Positions 56,575-64,000 of a stretch of DNA of 64,000 nucleotides are shown piece by piece. Made by a program: the position numbers and the translations under genes. The notes below the pieces were generated by a model. That model was not told where the DNA came from. It saw only the letters and a list, made by a program, of their open reading frames with translations, and did not search any database. This DNA comes from Candidatus Howiella intestinavium. GTDB lineage: Bacteria > Bacillota > Clostridia > Oscillospirales > Acutalibacteraceae. The stretch spans positions 1 through 64,000 of the forward strand of contig CAJFVX010000012.1 of NCBI GenBank assembly GCA_904420585.1. Direction: 5' to 3'. Each line of letters begins with the position of its first letter. Within the stretch, counting starts at the first letter, position 1.

Positions 56575-57612
56575 TTACGGCTTGATGAGGGACACGCCGG
56601 CGCTCTTGACCCCCGAACGATCCACCCGCTTTAGGCAGCCCAGGTAATAGGGATCCTGCAGGATGTCGCAGAGGGGGGAGAGCACAAAGGCCCGTTCCTC
56701 CATCCGGGGATGGGGGAGGGTCAGCTCCTCCGACTGGCAGACCTTGCCCTCATATAAAAGCAAATCCAAATCGATGACCCGGGGGCCGTTCTTGCGCCCC
56801 CGCAGCCGGCCCATGCCGGCCTCCACCCCCAGACAGGCCCCCAGCAGGGCCCGGGGGGTCAGGGTGGTGTCCACCCGGATGACGGCGTTGTAAAAATTCT
56901 CCTGCCTGGCATAGCCCACTGGCTTGGTCTCGTACACCCGGGACAAGGCCCCGATGCGGATGCCCGGGATGGAGGCCAGGGCCCACACCGCCCGGTTGAG
57001 GTTCTCCCCCCGGTCGCCCATGTTGGAGCCTAAGGCGATATAAGCCCGCTGGGTGCGGGAGCCGGCCAGCTTGCGCAGCAGCTGCTTGCCTTTGCCAAGG
57101 GCGGAATCATCTCCGGCCGCCGCTTCCTCCATCTCCCTATCCTGGTCATCTTCCGGCAGGGCTTCTTCCGCCTCCGGGGCCGGCCCGGAAGCCGGGGATT
57201 GGTTGAGACTACCGTCTTCCGGTACCTGGCCGCCCTGGGGGACGGGGGTATCCCGCCTGTCCCGCGCTATCTCCACCGCCACATAGTCGAAGACGGCGTT
57301 CATGGGCGCGTCGGGCTTTTTGAGACAGATTTCCACCCGCTCTACCCGGCCGTATTCGGCCAGGATGGCGTCGGCCACGGCGGCGGCCGTGTGCTCAATC
57401 AGATTGTACTTCGCCCCGGTCATCACCCGCTGTACCGTCTTGCGCACGGCGGCGTAGTTCACCGTGCAGGCAAGGTCGTCCGTGGCCATGGCGGCGGACA
57501 AATCGGCCGTCAGGGTGATGTCCAGAATAAACTTCTGGCCGTTTTCCTTCTCCTCCGGGTTCACCCCGTGAAAGGCGAAGATTTCCAGGCCCTTTATGTA
57601 GATTTTTTCCAT
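56575..57612 (-). CDS. folBK: Bifunctional dihydroneopterin aldolase / HPPK (FolB-FolK fusion)
   Basis: A 345-residue fusion. Residues 1-120 are FolB (IYIKGLEIFAFHGVNPEEKE; LIEHTAAAVADAIL). Residues about 185-345 are FolK (AYIALGSNMGDRGENLNRAV; RKNGPRVIDLDLLLYEG; LPHPRMEERAFVLSPL). The two are joined by a linker of about 65 residues rich in Pro, Asp and Glu (PEAEEALPEDDQDREMEEAA). It gives dihydroneopterin to 6-hydroxymethyl-dihydropterin and its pyrophosphorylation. It lies 14 bases after folP; the stop overlaps the nudix ribosome site. Confidence 0.95.
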   Translation of the reverse strand: MEKIYIKGLEIFAFHGVNPEEKENGQKFILDITLTADLSAAMATDDLACTVNYAAVRKTVQRVMTGAKYNLIEHTAAAVADAILAEYGRVERVEICLKKPDAPMNAVFDYVAVEIARDRRDTPVPQGGQVPEDGSLNQSPASGPAPEAEEALPEDDQDREMEEAAAGDDSALGKGKQLLRKLAGSRTQRAYIALGSNMGDRGENLNRAVWALASIPGIRIGALSRVYETKPVGYARQENFYNAVIRVDTTLTPRALLGACLGVEAGMGRLRGRKNGPRVIDLDLLLYEGKVCQSEELTLPHPRMEERAFVLSPLCDILQDPYYLGCLKRVDRSGVKSAGVSLIKP

Positions 57613-57626
57613 ACTTCCCCTTCTTT

Positions 57627-58451
57627 CTACCGGCCCTCCTGCAGGACGGCGTCGGCCACCCGGGCGGCCTGTACCGCGCCGAAGCCGTCGTGGGCCCGGA
57701 CGATGTCCGCCCCGCCCAGGATGCCGATGGTATGGGCGGCCACCGTGCCGCTGTCCCGCCGGTTAAAGGGAGGATTTCCCGCCGGCGCGCCGATGCACCG
57801 CTTGCGGGAGGTCCCCAGCAGATAGGCGTACCCCGACAGCTTGGTTTCGGCCGTCCGGTGGATGAGCTGGTAGTTTTGCTCCGGCGTCTTGCCGAAGCCG
57901 ACGCCGGGGTCAAAGCAAAGCTGTTCAGCCGGAACGCCCATCTCTATAATCCGCCGGGCCGCCTTCTCCAGCCAGTCCCGCACGGCGGCCGGCCCGTCGG
58001 CTTCTTCCGGCAGGTTTTCCGCGTGCATGACCACCCAGCCCGCCCCGGTTTCGGCTACCAGCCGGGCCATGTCCGGGTCCAGTGCGCCGCCCACGTCGTT
58101 GATAATCTGCGCCCCCGCGTCCAGGCACCGCTGGGCCACATAGGGGTAAAAGGTGTCGATGGACAGAGGCAGGCGGGTTTTCCCCGCCAGGCGTTTTAAT
58201 ACCGGCTCCAGCCGCGCCCATTCCTCCTCAGGGGGGATGGGGGTGTATCCCGGCCGGGTGGACTGGCCGCCGATGTCCAGAATATCCACCCCGTCGGCCT
58301 CCAGCTGCAGGGCCTGTTCCTCCGCCCGGCCGGGGTCAAAGTACCGTCCCCCGTCCGAGAAGGAGTCGGGGGTCACGTTGAGGATGCCCATAACATAGGT
58401 GCGTTCCCCAAGGGGAAGCACCCGGTCGCGGATTTTCCATACAGCCGCCAT
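57627..58451 (-). CDS. folP: Dihydropteroate synthase
   Basis: A 274-residue TIM-barrel enzyme joining p-aminobenzoate to the pterin pyrophosphate; it is the sulfonamide target. Signatures are MGILNVTPDSFSDGGRY, DILDIGGQSTRPGYTPI, ADIVRAHDGFGAV and LLGTSRKRCIG. AGGAGG precedes the ATG. It is 12 bases after folE. Confidence 0.96.
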   Translation of the reverse strand: MAAVWKIRDRVLPLGERTYVMGILNVTPDSFSDGGRYFDPGRAEEQALQLEADGVDILDIGGQSTRPGYTPIPPEEEWARLEPVLKRLAGKTRLPLSIDTFYPYVAQRCLDAGAQIINDVGGALDPDMARLVAETGAGWVVMHAENLPEEADGPAAVRDWLEKAARRIIEMGVPAEQLCFDPGVGFGKTPEQNYQLIHRTAETKLSGYAYLLGTSRKRCIGAPAGNPPFNRRDSGTVAAHTIGILGGADIVRAHDGFGAVQAARVADAVLQEGR

Positions 58452-58463
58452 GGGATACCTCCT

Positions 58464-59024
58464 TTACCTGCGGGTCAGCAGGGCCAGTACCTCGCTGCGG
58501 CTGCGGGCGTCGGAACGCATGATGCCCCGCAGGGCGGAGGTCTGGGTCTTGGCCCCGGCCGCCCGGGCCCCCCGCATGGTCATACACAGGTGCTCGGCCT
58601 CGATGATGACGGCCACCCCCTGGGGATGGAGGTTCTCATATAAAAAGTCGGCGATTTGGGCGGTCAGCCGCTCCTGCAGCTGGGGCCGCCGGGCAAAGCA
58701 GTCCACAATCCGGGCCAGCTTGGACAGGCCGATGACCTTCCCGTCCCGGGGTATATAGGCGATATGGGCCACCCCGATAAAGGGCAGCAGATGGTGCTCG
58801 CACATGGAGTATAGGGGGATGTCCCGCACGGTGACCATCTCGTCGCTGCCCGCCTCGTCGAATACCTTAATATGTTCTTTGGGGTCGGCGGTGAGCCCCC
58901 CCAGCACCTCGGTATACATCTCGGCCACCCGCCGGGGGGTCTCCTGGATACCCGGCCGGTCGGGGTCTTCCCCCACCGCCAGCAGGATTTCCCGCACGGC
59001 GGCTTCAATCCGTTTCAAATCCAT
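58464..59024 (-). CDS. folE: GTP cyclohydrolase I
   Basis: A 186-residue protein of FolE type I. It converts GTP to dihydroneopterin triphosphate, the first step of folate synthesis. Zinc-ligand motif MCEHHLLPF, then [26 protein letters not shown] and [19 protein letters not shown] carry the active-site residues. It heads the four-gene folate operon. On the minus strand TATAAT (59064-59059) is a likely -10 box. Confidence 0.96.
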   Translation of the reverse strand: MDLKRIEAAVREILLAVGEDPDRPGIQETPRRVAEMYTEVLGGLTADPKEHIKVFDEAGSDEMVTVRDIPLYSMCEHHLLPFIGVAHIAYIPRDGKVIGLSKLARIVDCFARRPQLQERLTAQIADFLYENLHPQGVAVIIEAEHLCMTMRGARAAGAKTQTSALRGIMRSDARSRSEVLALLTRR

Positions 59025-59116
59025 TGTATCATCCTCGATTCTATATTACATACTACGCATTATACCATAAGCCGCCGGGAATAAACAGAGGGCGGGGAAA
59101 AGAAAAAGCCGCCGTC

Positions 59117-59145
59117 TTGACAAAAGGGGAGGATAGGAGTTTAAT
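59117..59145 (+). promoter_or_regulatory. Candidate promoter of the LRR gene
   Basis: TTGACA (59117-59122), 17-base spacer, TTTAAT (59140-59145), 68 bases before the ATG. The -10 is weak. Confidence 0.45.
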
Positions 59146-59212
59146 AATATATTAGGTATTAGGTCCCGTATATCCGGGGCGGGAAACTGTTACAGAACAA
59201 GGGGAGACAACA

Positions 59213-62185
59213 ATGAAAAAATGGGAGAAACGGCTGCTGGCTATAGTAACCGTGCTGGCCATGCTGGCCGTAAGCTGTTTTGCATCCGCCATAGAGCCGG
59301 CCGCCGTCGCGGCCCCGGCCCAGGACGTATGCCAGGGGAACCGGGAGGGCACGGTCAACGGCCTGCCGGCCTGCGTCAACGAAGCGGGCGACCTGCACGT
59401 CTGCGCAGACAACTTCCCGGACGACAACTTCCGGGCCTATCTGCTGGAGTCCCTGGCCGCCATTTATGAGGGCCTGGGCCTTCCCTATACGGATTATTTT
59501 ACGGCCGATATCCTGTCCAAGGTCACCAGTATGGAGCCGGCTGACCGGGACATCGCCTCCCTTGAAGGGGTGGAATACTTTTTCAGTCTTCACAGCCTGC
59601 TTTGCGACGGAAACCGGCTTGCCGAGCTGGATTTAAGCCACAACGCGGCCTTAGAGGTCCTGTCGTGCACGAAAAACCAGCTTGCCAGCTTAGACTTCAG
59701 CGGCAATCCGCTCCTGCGCAGCCTCCACTGCTCGGAAAACCAGCTGACCAGTCTGGATGTAAGCCAAAACCCACAATTGACAGTTTTGATCTGCCCAGTC
59801 AACGAGATTTCGGAATTGGATCTCAGCGGCAATCCCGAACTGCAGACCCTGTACTGTTACCGCAACCGGCTGCGCAGGCTGGACCTCAGCGGCAATCCCC
59901 TGCTGACGGCGGAAAGCGGCTGCATAGTTGTGAACCAGACAACGGAGGCGGCTTATATCTCTGCCGACAATCAGTGGGTGCTGGATATGGCCGGCCTGGT
60001 CTCGGCTGAAAACCTGGGACGGGTGCTGTCTGTATCTGATGGGGAATACGATCCCGTGACGGGGACGGTGACCCTGTCTTTCCAGCCCGCCGAGCTGACT
60101 TATGAATACGATACCGGCCTGGCAGGGTGCCCTCTGCCGGTAAAAGTGACCCCGGCCGGCGAGGAACCGGGACACGAAGGGATGGACGGCATCTTTGCCG
60201 AATTGCCTGCCTGTGTGGACGATGAAGGGCAGCTGCATATCTGTGCCAAAAATTTCCCGGATGCAAATTTCCGGGACTATCTGCTGGCCCAGCCCGGCGG
60301 GGAAGACGGCTACATCAGCCAGGGCGAAGCGAACGGCACCTATGCCAACCTGCTGGTGTCCGGGCTGGGTATCCGTTCCCTTGCGGGTATCGAATACTTC
60401 TCCGCTCTGCGGTATCTCAGCTGCGATAGAAACCAGCTTACCGAATTGGATGTAAGCCATAACCCGGCCCTGCGCGACCTGAGTTGCTCGGAAAACCAGC
60501 TTACCGAGTTGGATTGCAGCGGCAATCCCGCGCTGGAAAGCCTGATATGTCCGGTCAACCGGATTTCCAAGCTGGATGTAAGCGGCTGTCCTAATCTTAC
60601 GACGCTTTATTGCTACCGCAACCAGCTGCGCAGGCTGGATCTCAGCGGCAATCCACAGCTGCCGTCCGGGAGCTGCATTATGAATCAGGAAATACAGGCG
60701 GTTTATACCGCCGCCGGCGACGGATGGGTGCTGGATATGGCTGCCCTTGTGTCGGCCGAAAATCTGGGACGGGTGCTGTCGGTTGCCCCGGGCGACTTTG
60801 ATTCCGTATCTGGTCTGGTAACCCTGCAGAATATGGAGGAGCCGCCTTACTATTTGAATTATACCTATGACACCGGCCTTTCCGAGCTGTCCCTGTCGGT
60901 GGCGGTAACCCCCGCCCCCGAGACAGAGGACGGGACGGAGACAGATGGGGTCTTTGCCGGCCTGCCGGCCTGTGTCAACGGGAACAGCGATTTACACATC
61001 TGCGAAAAGAATTTCCCGGATGCAAACTTCCGGGCCTATCTGCTGGAGCAGGAAAGCGGGGCGGACGGCTATTTTACGGCTGCGGAAGCCGATGCTTTTA
61101 CCAACTTTTCGGTGGATGGCATGGACATTGCCTCTCTTGCGGGCTTGGGGTATTTTCCTGGACTCACGGAACTTTCCTGTGAGAAAAACGCATTGGAAGA
61201 ACTGGATCTCAGCGGCAATCCGGCCCTTACCCGGTTGTACTGCGGCGGCAACCAGCTGACTGCCCTGAACGTAAGCTGGTGCCCCGACCTTGCGACCCTC
61301 TACTGTGAGGAAAACCGTTTGACAAACCTGGATGTCAGCGGCAATGCTTCCCTGGAATTTTTAAACTGCGGCGGAAACCGGCTGTCGAGTCTGGACGCCG
61401 GCAGCCTTGCCGCCCTGGAATACCTCAGCTGCCGGGATAACCAGCTGACGGCGCTGAATATAAAAGGCGCCGCCGCTCTGACGGATCTGGATTGCGGCAA
61501 CAATCAGCTGTCCGAGTTGGATGTAAGCGGCAGCCCGCTGCTGGAGTCTCTCGACTGCATAAACAACCGGCTGACGGTCCTGGATGTCAGCGCCAATCCG
61601 GCGCTCAGGGAGTTTGACTGCCGGAGCAACCAGCTGAGCGCGCTGGATGTGAGCATGAATTCTAAACTGGAGCTCTTTATCTGCGGAGGCAACCATTTGC
61701 CCTTCCTGGATTTGCGCGGAAATCCCAACCTTACTACCAGCGCGACCCTGCTTACCCAGACTATATCCGCCGAGGCCACCCCGGCCGCAACCGGCTGGGA
61801 GGTGGATTTGTCCGACCTTATCCCGACTGAATGGCTGGGACAGGTGGTGTCGGTTTCGGCGGGAACCTACGATCCTGCCACCGGTATAGTATCCTTTGAC
61901 GAGGAGCCTGACTCTTTCGCCTATACCATCGCCACGGGCTTTGACGGCCTGGATATGACGGTAAATGTAAGCCTTGCAGGGGACATCCTCCCCGGCGACA
62001 TGGACGGCAGCGGAACGGTGGACATCCGGGACGTGATGTCGGCCTGCCGGATCCTGGCCCGGCAGAATACCGGCTCCTATCCCAGCGCCGATGAAATCGC
62101 CCGCGGCGATCTGACGGGGGACGGAAAAATCCGAATCGAAGACGTTATGGCCATCTGCAGGATTCTGGCCCGGGGGAGCGTATAA
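59213..62185 (+). CDS. Secreted leucine-rich-repeat protein with C-terminal dockerin
   Basis: A 990-residue protein. A signal peptide (LLAIVTVLAMLAVSCFASA) is followed by three tandem blocks. Each begins LPACV..(G/S)DLHIC..NFPD(A/D)NFR.YLLE and continues with 21-residue LRRs of the L(S/Y)C..N(Q/R)L..LD(L/V)SGNP type. Blocks 1 and 2 carry about five LRRs each, block 3 about ten, and each ends in a beta module with RVLSVS.G.YDP.TG.V. A type I dockerin (GDMDGSGTVDIRDVMSACRI and its second half) closes the protein. LRR proteins of this type bind host or glycan ligands at the cell surface. It is monocistronic, with the asn T-box unit downstream. Confidence 0.88.
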   Translation: MKKWEKRLLAIVTVLAMLAVSCFASAIEPAAVAAPAQDVCQGNREGTVNGLPACVNEAGDLHVCADNFPDDNFRAYLLESLAAIYEGLGLPYTDYFTADILSKVTSMEPADRDIASLEGVEYFFSLHSLLCDGNRLAELDLSHNAALEVLSCTKNQLASLDFSGNPLLRSLHCSENQLTSLDVSQNPQLTVLICPVNEISELDLSGNPELQTLYCYRNRLRRLDLSGNPLLTAESGCIVVNQTTEAAYISADNQWVLDMAGLVSAENLGRVLSVSDGEYDPVTGTVTLSFQPAELTYEYDTGLAGCPLPVKVTPAGEEPGHEGMDGIFAELPACVDDEGQLHICAKNFPDANFRDYLLAQPGGEDGYISQGEANGTYANLLVSGLGIRSLAGIEYFSALRYLSCDRNQLTELDVSHNPALRDLSCSENQLTELDCSGNPALESLICPVNRISKLDVSGCPNLTTLYCYRNQLRRLDLSGNPQLPSGSCIMNQEIQAVYTAAGDGWVLDMAALVSAENLGRVLSVAPGDFDSVSGLVTLQNMEEPPYYLNYTYDTGLSELSLSVAVTPAPETEDGTETDGVFAGLPACVNGNSDLHICEKNFPDANFRAYLLEQESGADGYFTAAEADAFTNFSVDGMDIASLAGLGYFPGLTELSCEKNALEELDLSGNPALTRLYCGGNQLTALNVSWCPDLATLYCEENRLTNLDVSGNASLEFLNCGGNRLSSLDAGSLAALEYLSCRDNQLTALNIKGAAALTDLDCGNNQLSELDVSGSPLLESLDCINNRLTVLDVSANPALREFDCRSNQLSALDVSMNSKLELFICGGNHLPFLDLRGNPNLTTSATLLTQTISAEATPAATGWEVDLSDLIPTEWLGQVVSVSAGTYDPATGIVSFDEEPDSFAYTIATGFDGLDMTVNVSLAGDILPGDMDGSGTVDIRDVMSACRILARQNTGSYPSADEIARGDLTGDGKIRIEDVMAICRILARGSV

Positions 62186-62221
62186 CTTCCCCGCTCCCCG
62201 CATATTTGTAGAAAGCGGGGA

Positions 62222-62250
62222 TTGACAGGGGAAAATGCCTGTGGTATGAT
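62222..62250 (+). promoter_or_regulatory. Promoter of the asparagine T-box operon
   Basis: TTGACA (62222-62227), 17-base spacer, TATGAT (62245-62250). Confidence 0.8.
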
Positions 62251-62256
62251 ACCCAT

Positions 62257-62519
62257 GAAAAGCCATGAGGAAGAGAAGTACCGCGGAGGTTCGCTTCCAG
62301 TGAGCGGGGGAGAGTGGGAACCCCGCAGTAGGAGGCCGCGGGAATAACACTTCTTAGCTGCAACCTGAACGGCCGGAAGGGCTCAGTAGGCGCGCCGTGT
62401 CCGCGCGTTAAGCGGGAATGCTTTGTTGGAAGCATGAGGGGCCTTCGGGCAATTTAGGTGGTACCGCGGATACACAGCTATCCGTCCTAAAGAAAATTTA
62501 GGACGGGTGGCTGTTTTTT
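62257..62519 (+). promoter_or_regulatory. T-box riboswitch, specifier AAC (asparagine)
   Basis: Stem I is closed by AGAAGT (62274-62279) and ACTTCT (62349-62354). The specifier loop carries AAC (62346-62348) directly before the closing arm. The antiterminator T-box AGGTGGTACCGCGG lies at 62456-62469. A terminator hairpin CCGTCCTAAA/TTTAGGACGG (62482-62506) is followed by TTTTTT. Uncharged tRNA-Asn would favour antitermination. The specifier agrees with the downstream asnS. Confidence 0.9.
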
Positions 62520-62548
62520 ATATCCGTCCAAAAAAAGGAGAGAGCCTT

Positions 62549-63922
62549 ATGCAGCATATCGACATTTGCGACATTCTCGGCAGCGACGCCTACCTGGACA
62601 AGGAGGTTGTGGTCTGCGGCTGGGTGCGCACCTCCCGGGACTCCAAGAACGTGGCCTTCTTAGAGGTCAACGACGGCACCACCTTAAAGCATCTCCAGGT
62701 GGTCATCGACAAGCAGAAGTTCGCCGACCCCAGCCCCTTTATGAAGCTGGGCACCGCTTTGCGGGTGGAGGGAAAGGCCGTCAAGGGCATGGTGCAGAAC
62801 AGCGTGGAAATCAACGCGTCGGCCATGGAAGTGCTGGGGGAGTGCCCCGGCGAGTATCCCTTACAGAAGAAGCGGCACACCCTGGAATACCTGCGCACCA
62901 TTCCCCATCTGCGGGTGCGGACCAACACCTTCAACGCCATTTTCCGGGTGCGTTCGGTGGTGTCCTTCGCCATCCATGAGTACTTCCAGCAGAACCATTT
63001 CATCTATGTGCACACCCCTATCCTCACCGGCAGCGACTGCGAGGGCGCCGGGGAGATGTTCCGGGTGACCACCCTGGGCTTCGACCACGGGTACAAGACC
63101 GAGGAGGAGTATTTCGCCAACGACTTTTTCGGCCAGCCGGCGGGACTGAGCGTCTCCGGCCAGCTGGAGGGGGAGGTGGCGGCCATGGGCCTGGGCAAAA
63201 TCTATACCTTCGGCCCCTCCTTTCGGGCCGAGAACAGCAATACCCCCCGCCACGTGGCCGAGTTCTGGCATGTGGAGCCGGAGGTGGCCTTTGCCGAACT
63301 GCCCGACATCATCGCCATCGCCGAGGAGATGATTAAATTCATCATCCGCCGGGTCATGGAGAAGTGCCCCAGCGAGCTGGACTTTTTCGAGAAGTTCTTT
63401 GAAAAGGGCCTGCGGGAGAAGCTGCAGAACGTGCTGGACAACGAATTCAAGGTGCTGGACTACACCGAGGCCATCGAAATCCTGCAAAAGGCCGACGTGG
63501 AATTTACCTATCCCGTGGAGTGGGGCTGCGATTTGCAGACCGAGCACGAGCGGTATATCACCGAAAAGGTCTTCAACAAGCCGGTGTTTGTCACCAACTA
63601 TCCCAAGGACATCAAGGCCTTCTATATGAAGCAGAATCCCGACGGCAAAACCGTGGCCGCCACCGACCTGCTGGTGCCGGGGGTGGGCGAAATCATCGGC
63701 TGCAGCGAGCGGGAGGCCGATTTGGATAAGCTGCTGGCCGCCATGAAGCAGAGGGGTATGGACGAGGCCGCCTATGCCGACTATCTGGATCTGCGCCGGT
63801 TCGGCTCGGTGCCCCACAGCGGCTTCGGCCTGGGGCTGGAGCGCATGATTATGTACGTCACCGGCGTCAGCAACATCCGGGACGTGCTGCTCTATCCCCG
63901 CACGGTGGGCAACATCCGGTAA
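62549..63922 (+). CDS. asnS: Asparagine--tRNA ligase
   Basis: A 457-residue class II synthetase. The OB-fold anticodon-binding domain (EVVVCGWVRTSRDSKNVAFL) precedes the catalytic core with motif 2 region FGPSFRAENSNTPRHVAEFW and motif 3 SGFGLGLERMIMYVTG. The RAENSNTPRH and typical 460-residue length separate AsnRS from AspRS. The ATG at 62549 follows AAAAAAGGAGAGAG, after the T-box terminator. It is followed 16 bases downstream by asnA. Confidence 0.95.
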   Translation: MQHIDICDILGSDAYLDKEVVVCGWVRTSRDSKNVAFLEVNDGTTLKHLQVVIDKQKFADPSPFMKLGTALRVEGKAVKGMVQNSVEINASAMEVLGECPGEYPLQKKRHTLEYLRTIPHLRVRTNTFNAIFRVRSVVSFAIHEYFQQNHFIYVHTPILTGSDCEGAGEMFRVTTLGFDHGYKTEEEYFANDFFGQPAGLSVSGQLEGEVAAMGLGKIYTFGPSFRAENSNTPRHVAEFWHVEPEVAFAELPDIIAIAEEMIKFIIRRVMEKCPSELDFFEKFFEKGLREKLQNVLDNEFKVLDYTEAIEILQKADVEFTYPVEWGCDLQTEHERYITEKVFNKPVFVTNYPKDIKAFYMKQNPDGKTVAATDLLVPGVGEIIGCSEREADLDKLLAAMKQRGMDEAAYADYLDLRRFGSVPHSGFGLGLERMIMYVTGVSNIRDVLLYPRTVGNIR

Positions 63923-63938
63923 GAAAGGAAGAACGCAT

Positions 63939-64000
63939 ATGAGACAGCTGAAACTGGTGGAAGGGTACCGTTCGGCCCTGTCCCTGCGGGATACCCAGAA
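63939..64000 (+). CDS. asnA: Aspartate--ammonia ligase AsnA (3' truncated by window end)
   Basis: Only the first 20 residues are visible: MRQLKLVEGYRSALSLRDTQ. They fit the AsnA N-terminus (polar start, GY..ALSLR.T). AAGAAAGGAAG precedes the ATG. The pairing with asnS behind an Asn T-box makes ATP-dependent asparagine synthesis likely. Confidence 0.7.
   Translation, partial: MRQLKLVEGYRSALSLRDTQ

Overview
The window is a 64-kb chromosomal segment with high G+C content. It looks like an anaerobic, spore-forming Firmicute of class Clostridia, most likely a gut Oscillospirales/Oscillospiraceae relative. The reasons are the sporulation genes (ylbJ-like, yqfC, yqfD), strong GGAGG ribosome sites with TTGACA/TATAAT promoters, a T-box leader, GAAC-N4-GTTC SOS boxes, a 2-hydroxyacyl-CoA dehydratase activase module, a Rex regulator and dockerin-bearing glycan-active enzymes. 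The taxon is an inference; no rRNA gene is present.

Layout. 1-4.4 kb: end of a secreted GH78 alpha-L-rhamnosidase with F5/8C modules and a dockerin. 4.5-5.5 kb: an XRE regulator divergent from a zinc-ribbon membrane protein. 5.7-7.9 kb: a two-gene DNA-repair-type radical SAM operon on the minus strand, preceded by two SOS boxes. 8.1-11.6 kb: a secreted lectin protein with a papain-like NCFGYAL C-terminal domain, followed by a lipoprotein. 11.7-15.5 kb: LiaF/LiaG-like envelope genes, a patatin, an SRPBCC protein, a 43-residue membrane protein and a GNAT enzyme. 15.6-19.6 kb: tRNA-Arg, two TrkA subunits, a CofE-like protein and O-acetylhomoserine sulfhydrylase. 19.8-27.3 kb: two AraC regulators around a 1723-residue dockerin-bearing GH36-like enzyme. 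27.3-28.1 kb: an IS200/IS605 element. 28.1-32.9 kb: a minus-strand run with an EamA transporter, an RlmI-like methyltransferase, adenine deaminase and TrmO. 33.0-35.5 kb: a diguanylate cyclase, an MBL hydrolase, tRNA-Gln, tRNA-His and a small Cys-rich protein.

35.5-45.2 kb is a classic Firmicute housekeeping block: ylbJ-like, then yqfC, yqfD, phoH, ybeY, dgkA, era, yqzL, recO, mutS2. The yqfF/pgpH gene usually found between phoH and ybeY is absent. 45.3-46.4 kb: DUF4363 and YetF-like envelope genes. 46.5-50.9 kb: the dehydratase/activase pair. 51.2-55.3 kb: acn-icd-rex, the oxidative citrate branch to 2-oxoglutarate, with a candidate Rex site over its promoter. 55.3-55.6 kb: a dense run of hairpins. 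56.1-59.0 kb: a compact folate operon, folE-folP-folBK-nudix. 59.2-62.2 kb: a triplicated LRR dockerin protein. 62.2-64.0 kb: an asparagine T-box driving asnS and the start of asnA.

The most interesting signals are: (i) a dispersed hairpin family whose loop is invariant while the stem changes in a compensatory way (19.6, 45.3 and 55.4 kb); (ii) LexA-type boxes in the promoter of the uncharacterised radical SAM repair pair; (iii) the secreted lectin/papain-like protein with its lipoprotein partner, where base composition shifts at the C-terminal domain; (iv) self-consistent Rex control of acn-icd-rex; and (v) three dockerins with the same recognition signature on very different proteins.
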